Positions 59,776 to 64,000 of a stretch of DNA of 64,000 bases are shown here, piece after piece. The DNA lies in contig NC_080397.1 of assembly GCF_030265065.1 (NCBI RefSeq), positions 25,054,501 through 25,118,500 on the forward strand, in the 5' to 3' direction. This DNA is from Corythoichthys intestinalis (Eukaryota > Chordata > Actinopteri > Syngnathiformes > Syngnathidae). The notes beneath the pieces were generated by a model that made no database searches, was not told the DNA's origin, and worked only from the letters and a program-made list of their open reading frames with translations. Position 1 is the stretch's first letter. Every line of letters begins with the position of its first letter. Position numbers and translations under genes: made by a program.

Positions 59776-61721
59776 TCAGCAAGCCTTGGTGTCTGGCAAC
59801 GGTTCACAGCGGTCCAGCTTGCCATTGACTTCAGAGATCTGGACGCTTCTGTAGGTTCCACTGACAGTGGTCCACCTGGTCTCACCGTTGGCATAAGTGC
59901 GTTTTAGGCGAGCGGTGTATGGGATATCTGCCCCATACTTTTTGCCCTCCATGTGGATTTTGCATACGCTGTTGGGCGGGACCACAAAAGCCAACTTAAT
60001 GCTGTGCTCATTGTTCTCGGTGTAAGTGGTCCCCATGGTAAGCGCAACATTTGTCTCAAGGCTAAATCTGATTTCTCCCTTGGCCAGAAGGGGTATCCCA
60101 GTGCTGATGGTGGTGCTGGCTGAGAGAGAGAGGCTGAAGGTGTGGTCCCACCTGTGCTCTACCTTACTGCTCTTACTGATAGTGTCTGTAACCCTGCCCT
60201 CCAGGCAGTCTTTGTTCTTGATGGTGTCATTTTTCATCATTTCTGGAGGATACTCCACCACGTTGACGCCATCGATTTTGTACACCACGTCCATTAGTTG
60301 ATCGTCCGCCACGTCCTCGTTAATAGTTAAGAACATGTAGTTTTTTGGGTAGATGTACTCCCAGTATCCCCAGGGTAAGTAAAAGACTCTGTGGGTGACA
60401 TGCACCTTGCCTAGTCCGTACTCGTTCTTACCAACATATTTGTCCTCGTCCTTACAGTTTTTGACTGCATTCCAAGCCACTGAACCATAGGAACCCTCCT
60501 TCCACTGCAAGATCTCAAATTTGTCTTTGTTGACCAGCAAGGAAAAGTCTATGGCATGAAGAGCTCGGCCAGCGTAGGAATAGACGCAGAAATCTCCTTC
60601 CTTGGCATTATAGTAGCCTGAATCACAGCCGTGCTTGCAAATGTAGTCGAAACGTTTAGTGTAAGTGTTGTAAATGGACACAGCTCCGTCGGGGAGCTGA
60701 CCCGTCCACGCCTGCCACTCCAGATTGGTTCCATTGAAATCAAATGACGAAGACATGCTCATCATAGAACCTCCAGTCAGAGGGAGCGGTGACCGTAGAT
60801 CTGACAGTTTAGGAACTACATTCATCAGAGCTGGATCCAGCAACGGTTCTGTTGCGAAACAGAGCACAATTAGAAAAAAACCCAAACAGCCATGCAAAAA
60901 GATGAGGGTTAAACAAAACACTTAACCCTAAGGACTGATTTATGCTTCTGCATTCCGTTGACAGTGGCGCAACGGTGTAGAAAGTACGTCGTCATTTAAC
61001 ATTTGAAGTTTTGCGTCAAGGGTTAGGGAACACGTTTCTCTGTAATTAAATGCCAAGCCACTAGTGAGGTGTGGCTTTGTCTGTGTACAGCTTTAGGGGC
61101 CTCTTGTCGAATTCCTTTAGTTATCCTCTGGTCATAGACAGCCATGGCAACGGAGATGGAAAGCATGTATTTGGAGCTGCAGCTAATCAACATTGAACAA
61201 CAAATGTTGAGGCATAGGCGACACAGACGGCATTTGTGGAGGTGTTTGAATGGTTTAAAATGGCATTGTTGTTGTGCTGAACCAGAAAAAATGTTCTGAG
61301 CTGACAAATCTCAGTCCTTTCACGTTCACAACGCGTTGGCATGAATCATAGTCAGGATTTTTTTTTAGGCACACGTTAGGCTACGGCGTAAGGTCCAAAT
61401 TAGGTCTGCGTTAATGACGTAGGTCTGCCGTCACCACAACGCAGAACCATAAATCAGCCTTAACACTGATCCAGCCATTCTTCAGTGTCCACAAATCCAG
61501 TAGTTCCTAAAGTGGGGTTTATACGCTCCCTCTAGTGAAAGGTAAAGAATGACTGAATTAAACCTTTAACCGTCCCTCCTAACTGCACTTCTGACCAGCA
61601 AAAAGATTTCAGTCTAAGAAAAGCAAGCATGAAGTCATTGTCTCTTACGGATATGGCCGCAGCCTTGGGCCAAGACCAGAGCCGGCAGGACTAGAAGCAG
61701 CAGTACCACAGACAGGTTCAT
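59776..61721 (-). CDS. Natterin-like protein 3 (DM9 + aerolysin-type pore-forming domain)
   Basis: Two minus-strand exons: 61649-61721 (24 codons, donor gtaaga, phase 1) and 59776-60848 (acceptor gcaacag), 381 residues. Exon 1 encodes a strong signal peptide, MNLSVVLLLLVLPALVLAQG. Exon 2 contains the DM9-type half (WQAWTGQLPDGAVSIYN, YICKHGCDSGYYN, GSYGSVAWNAV, YVGKNEYGLGKV, FYLPWGYWEY). It then gives the aerolysin/ETX-like half (VEHRWDHTFSLSLSAST, EHSIKLAFVVPPNSVC, ARLKRTYANGETRW, GTYRSVQISEVN). An alternative start at 60921 would read through the intron. It is the most divergent of the three paralogues and lacks any later intron. A Harbinger-like element sits in its intron. Confidence 0.92.
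60932..61459 (+). mobile_element. Harbinger-like element in the natterin-like gene 3 intron
   Basis: GGACTGATTTATGCTTCTGC at left matches, as reverse complement, GGCTGATTTATGGTTCTGCG at right. TAA lies next to both ends, fitting the 3-bp duplications of PIF/Harbinger. A short plus-strand frame at about 61144 (MATEMESMYLELQLINIEQQ, then MLRHRRHRRHLW) resembles the basic N-terminus of Harbinger transposases. The element is internally deleted. Confidence 0.65.
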
Positions 61722-62213
61722 CACGGCCCAGAGAAAACACACAGAACATTAGACACAGACCTCCAAGCCCAGTCTGAGCGAGTCTGCTTTGAGGCTGTAA
61801 TGAACAGATGCAAATAAATACTCTGTCCTTCATCTGCACTTTGACTTCATACTGTCCTTCCAACAAACATTCACTAGTACAAACAAAGAAGAAAGACACA
61901 TCCTGGATGGGTTTCAGCATTAGTGTGTCCAAAGGGTACACTGTAAAAAAATAAAACTTCCTAAAAGTCACCCTAACTAAAGAGTTTAAGTAGGCAGAAT
62001 TTAAATTCTTAAGTTCTTTTAAGGGCGGCACAGTGACAGAGTGGTTAGCATGTCTGCCTCACAGTTCTGAGATCAAGGGTTCAGTCCAGGGCTCTGGCCT
62101 TCCTTTGGGAATTTTACATGTTCTCCCTGTGCCTGCATGGGTTTTCTTCAGGTGATCCAGATTAGTCCCACATCCTAAAAACATGCATGCTAGGCTAATT
62201 GAACACTCTAGTC

Positions 62214-62414
62214 CAGGGGTGTCCTAGTCTGGTTCTCGATAGCCCCTATCGAGCTTGTTTTCTATTTCACAACTGAATCAAATAATGAGCTCATCAGCAA
62301 GCTCTGCAGGAGCCTGATAACAATCCTGATTATTTGATTAAGGTGCGTTGGAGGAGGGAGACATGGAAAACTAGCTGGATAGGGGCTCTCGAGGACCAGA
62401 CTTGGACACCCCTG
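62214..62414. mobile_element. hAT-like MITE in the SINE
   Basis: The ends are CAGGGGTGTCCTAGTCTGGT and CCAGACTTGGACACCCCTG. It is flanked by CTCTAGTC (62206-62213) and CTGTAGTC (62415-62422). It is 201 bp and largely self-complementary, with a CTGATAACAATCCTGATTAT core like that in the 42816 MITE. Confidence 0.82.
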
Positions 62415-62504
62415 CTGTAGTCTAAATTCTCCATGGGTGTGATTGTTAATTTGAGTGGTTGTTTGTCTATGTGTGCCATGTGATTGGCTGTTCAAGGTGT
62501 ACAC

Positions 62505-62740
62505 CAGGGGTCTCCAACCTATTCAACAAAGGCCCACTGTGGGTGTAGGATTTTATTCCAACCAAACAAGATGACGACACCTCTTCGCCAATCTGGTGTT
62601 TTACAAGTGCAAGCAATCGATTGCAGTCAGGTGCTGCTTGTCTTAACAGAAAACTTGTTGGTTCAACTGTCTGTGCTGGATTGGCTGGAACCAAAACCAG
62701 GATCCACAGCGGGCCTTGAGGACTGGGTTGGAGACCTCTG
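62505..62740. mobile_element. hAT-like palindromic MITE in the SINE
   Basis: The ends are CAGGGGTCTCCAACCTATTC and GGGTTGGAGACCTCTG. The interior resembles 14948-15179 (TCAGGTGCTGCTTGT, GGTTGGAA-type blocks, GGCCC near both ends). The target duplication is not clean. Confidence 0.7.
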
Positions 62741-62825
62741 TCTGTCCACCACCTCCTGTCCATTATAAACTGGGATAAGCTCCAGTGACACTCGTGAGAA
62801 TATGCAGTACAGAAGATGAATGAAT

Positions 62826-63340
62826 AAAAGTTCTCTTCAGTAACTTGTTGTTTTGAGTATTCTTACCTCACTTTATCAAGTCTACAATGCTAACCTAATA
62901 AATGTGTTGGCCAGGTTTGTAGGCCATACTTAAATTTATGGGTAAATTGAAATGGTGAATTTTGTGACTTTCTTAGCCTCACTCCCAATACCTTCAAAAG
63001 AGCAAGCTGTTTGTTGGTTGTTTTGCTTTGGGGTTTTTTGTTAGCGTGATGTATTTATGGTTTTTGTGTATATTAGATGGAGGTCCTGGTCATGATACAG
63101 CCAAACACAATTTTGGTTTCCTCTGGAATTTTGGCAAATACCATTAAAGTATTATTGCTGATGTGTTCCATTTTTTCTTCTCTGATACAGTATTGATCAT
63201 GGAAATGGGGATTAATTTTTACCCTTGGTTTGGCTGTGAAATACTGGATCGTGTTCATGCATCTAACAGCTCGAATAAAAAGATGTATTTTTAAAAAAAA
63301 AAAGAAAAAAGAAAATGAAGCAGGCTGGCAGCTTGGCAGT
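62826..63340. other. Intergenic, no gene seen
   Basis: AT-rich sequence ending in an A-rich run at about 63293-63310. No coding or structural feature supported. Confidence 0.35.
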
Positions 63341-63412
63341 TGGCCAGTGTGGTTAGCTCAGTTGTCTGCTATGCCACTGTAGCGGCCCGGGTTCGATCCT
63401 TACCTGAAGGAA
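63341..63412 (+). repeat. tRNA-like remnant (SINE head)
   Basis: TGGTTAGCTCAGTTG (A box) and GGTTCGATCC (B box) have tRNA spacing, but the flanks do not pair into an acceptor stem. This is better read as a tRNA pseudogene or SINE head than as a functional tRNA gene. Confidence 0.5.
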
Positions 63413-64000
63413 TTTGTTATATCTTTACTTAAACTGAAGTACAATTCAGCTTAAAATATTTTACAAAATACATAATGCCGGCAAAAAGGGAATAACACAT
63501 TAAACACCTACAGGCATGTGCAGAAATATTGGCGCTTATGCATTGGCCCTTTTGTCCTGGATGAAAAGTGCCATTTTGCATGCAGACCATTTATTCTTTT
63601 TCATCAATTATTATTTATTATTTAACATAAATAAATAAACAAACCCTCTTGGAAATAAAGTTTGGTAGACGCAGTACACACAGAGAGCCTGTTTGTGGCA
63701 GCATTGCCTCGGAAGAAATCAAGAAGGTATGAGAAGGGACTTAGCTTCAGTGGACAAAGTCATAAACTGATGAGGACTGTTGAGTGCTTGCTTCCACGTG
63801 TCAGAGAATTGATGAAAGAAAAATGGATGGATGATGATTGAGAACTGGACAATCAATGGGTGAATGTGTGGATGATTAAGTAATGGCTGGTTGAATAGAT
63901 GTGGGTGGATGAAAAAGAAGAATTGATGGATGGAATAGTGAAGGGATAGAAAATACATGATAAATGGGTAAAATGTTGCATTATGGATGCAAGATAAAGA
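63413..64000. other. Intergenic with degenerate GGAT-type simple repeat
   Basis: From about 63800 to 63960 TGGATGGATG-like words recur irregularly. Nothing else is seen to the window edge. Confidence 0.45.

Larger units (their letters stand above)
62024..62825 (+). mobile_element. tRNA-derived SINE split by two MITEs
   Basis: It begins GGGCGGCACAGTGACAGAG with A-box-like TGGTTAGCATG and B-box-like GGTTCAGTCC. The body CTCCCTGTGCCTGCATGGG, AACATGCATGCTAGGCTAAT and TGGGATAAGCTCCAGTGAC follows, ending in a GAATGAATAAA tail. This is the very common teleost repeat of that form. Two MITEs interrupt it at 62214-62414 and 62505-62740. Confidence 0.8.

Noticed and set aside
63341-63412. Functional tRNA gene
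   Set aside because: A and B boxes are present but the acceptor stem does not pair.

Overview
The window is vertebrate, almost certainly teleost fish, DNA. The only host genes I can support are split by GT-AG introns: the 3' half of a torsin gene (tor2a), a complete peptidyl-tRNA hydrolase gene (ptrh1), and three natterin-like genes (DM9 plus aerolysin-type pore-forming domain). Most of the remaining sequence is transposable elements of typical fish type: Tc1, many hAT-like elements with 8-bp target duplications, TTAA-flanked Kolobok-like elements, an L2/Maui-like LINE, a tRNA-derived SINE and a Harbinger-like element. The species cannot be named from the sequence alone.

Layout. 1-768: minus-strand LINE endonuclease fragment, probably in a tor2a intron. 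955-2302 (+): last three exons of tor2a. 2303-13575: about 11 kb of nested DNA transposons and hAT-like elements. 13576-22533 (-): ptrh1, five exons, with introns filled by hAT-like elements and a 2.3-kb foldback structure (15456-17748). tor2a and ptrh1 converge tail to tail; from memory their human orthologues are also close neighbours on 9q34. 23710-28553 (-): natterin-like gene 1, with a decayed Tc1 in intron 1. 28554-41480: no supported host gene; hAT-like elements, an L2-like LINE split by a hAT insertion, a Tc1 remnant, and a TIR element hosting a hAT and a possible solo LTR. 41481-46588 (-): natterin-like gene 2, with a TATA box and 5'UTR exon up to about 46890. 47196-51562: a hAT-like element carrying a Tc1 and a TTAA element. 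52771-54730: a Kolobok-like element with a THAP-domain exon. 54904-56686: another Tc1 plus an extra Tc1 end. 57196-59463: a foldback element whose two arms are satellites of a 21-bp near-palindrome, with a putative zinc-finger exon and a 134-bp tandem repeat between them. 59776-61721 (-): natterin-like gene 3, with a Harbinger-like element in its intron. 62024-64000: a SINE split by two MITEs, a tRNA-like remnant and degenerate simple repeats.

How the genes relate. The three natterin-like genes share strand, domain order, a signal-peptide first exon ending in phase 1, and a length near 380-390 residues, so they look like a tandem array made by duplication. They differ in their later introns. 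The array is spaced by transposon insertions of about 13 kb each.

The least ordinary structure is the 57196-59463 element. It has an exact 9-bp target duplication, opposed satellite arms, an exon-like zinc-finger segment with splice signals, and an internal 134-bp tandem repeat with a two-unit higher-order pattern. A relative of that tandem repeat also occurs at 12069-12375. All calls come from reading the sequence; no database search was run.
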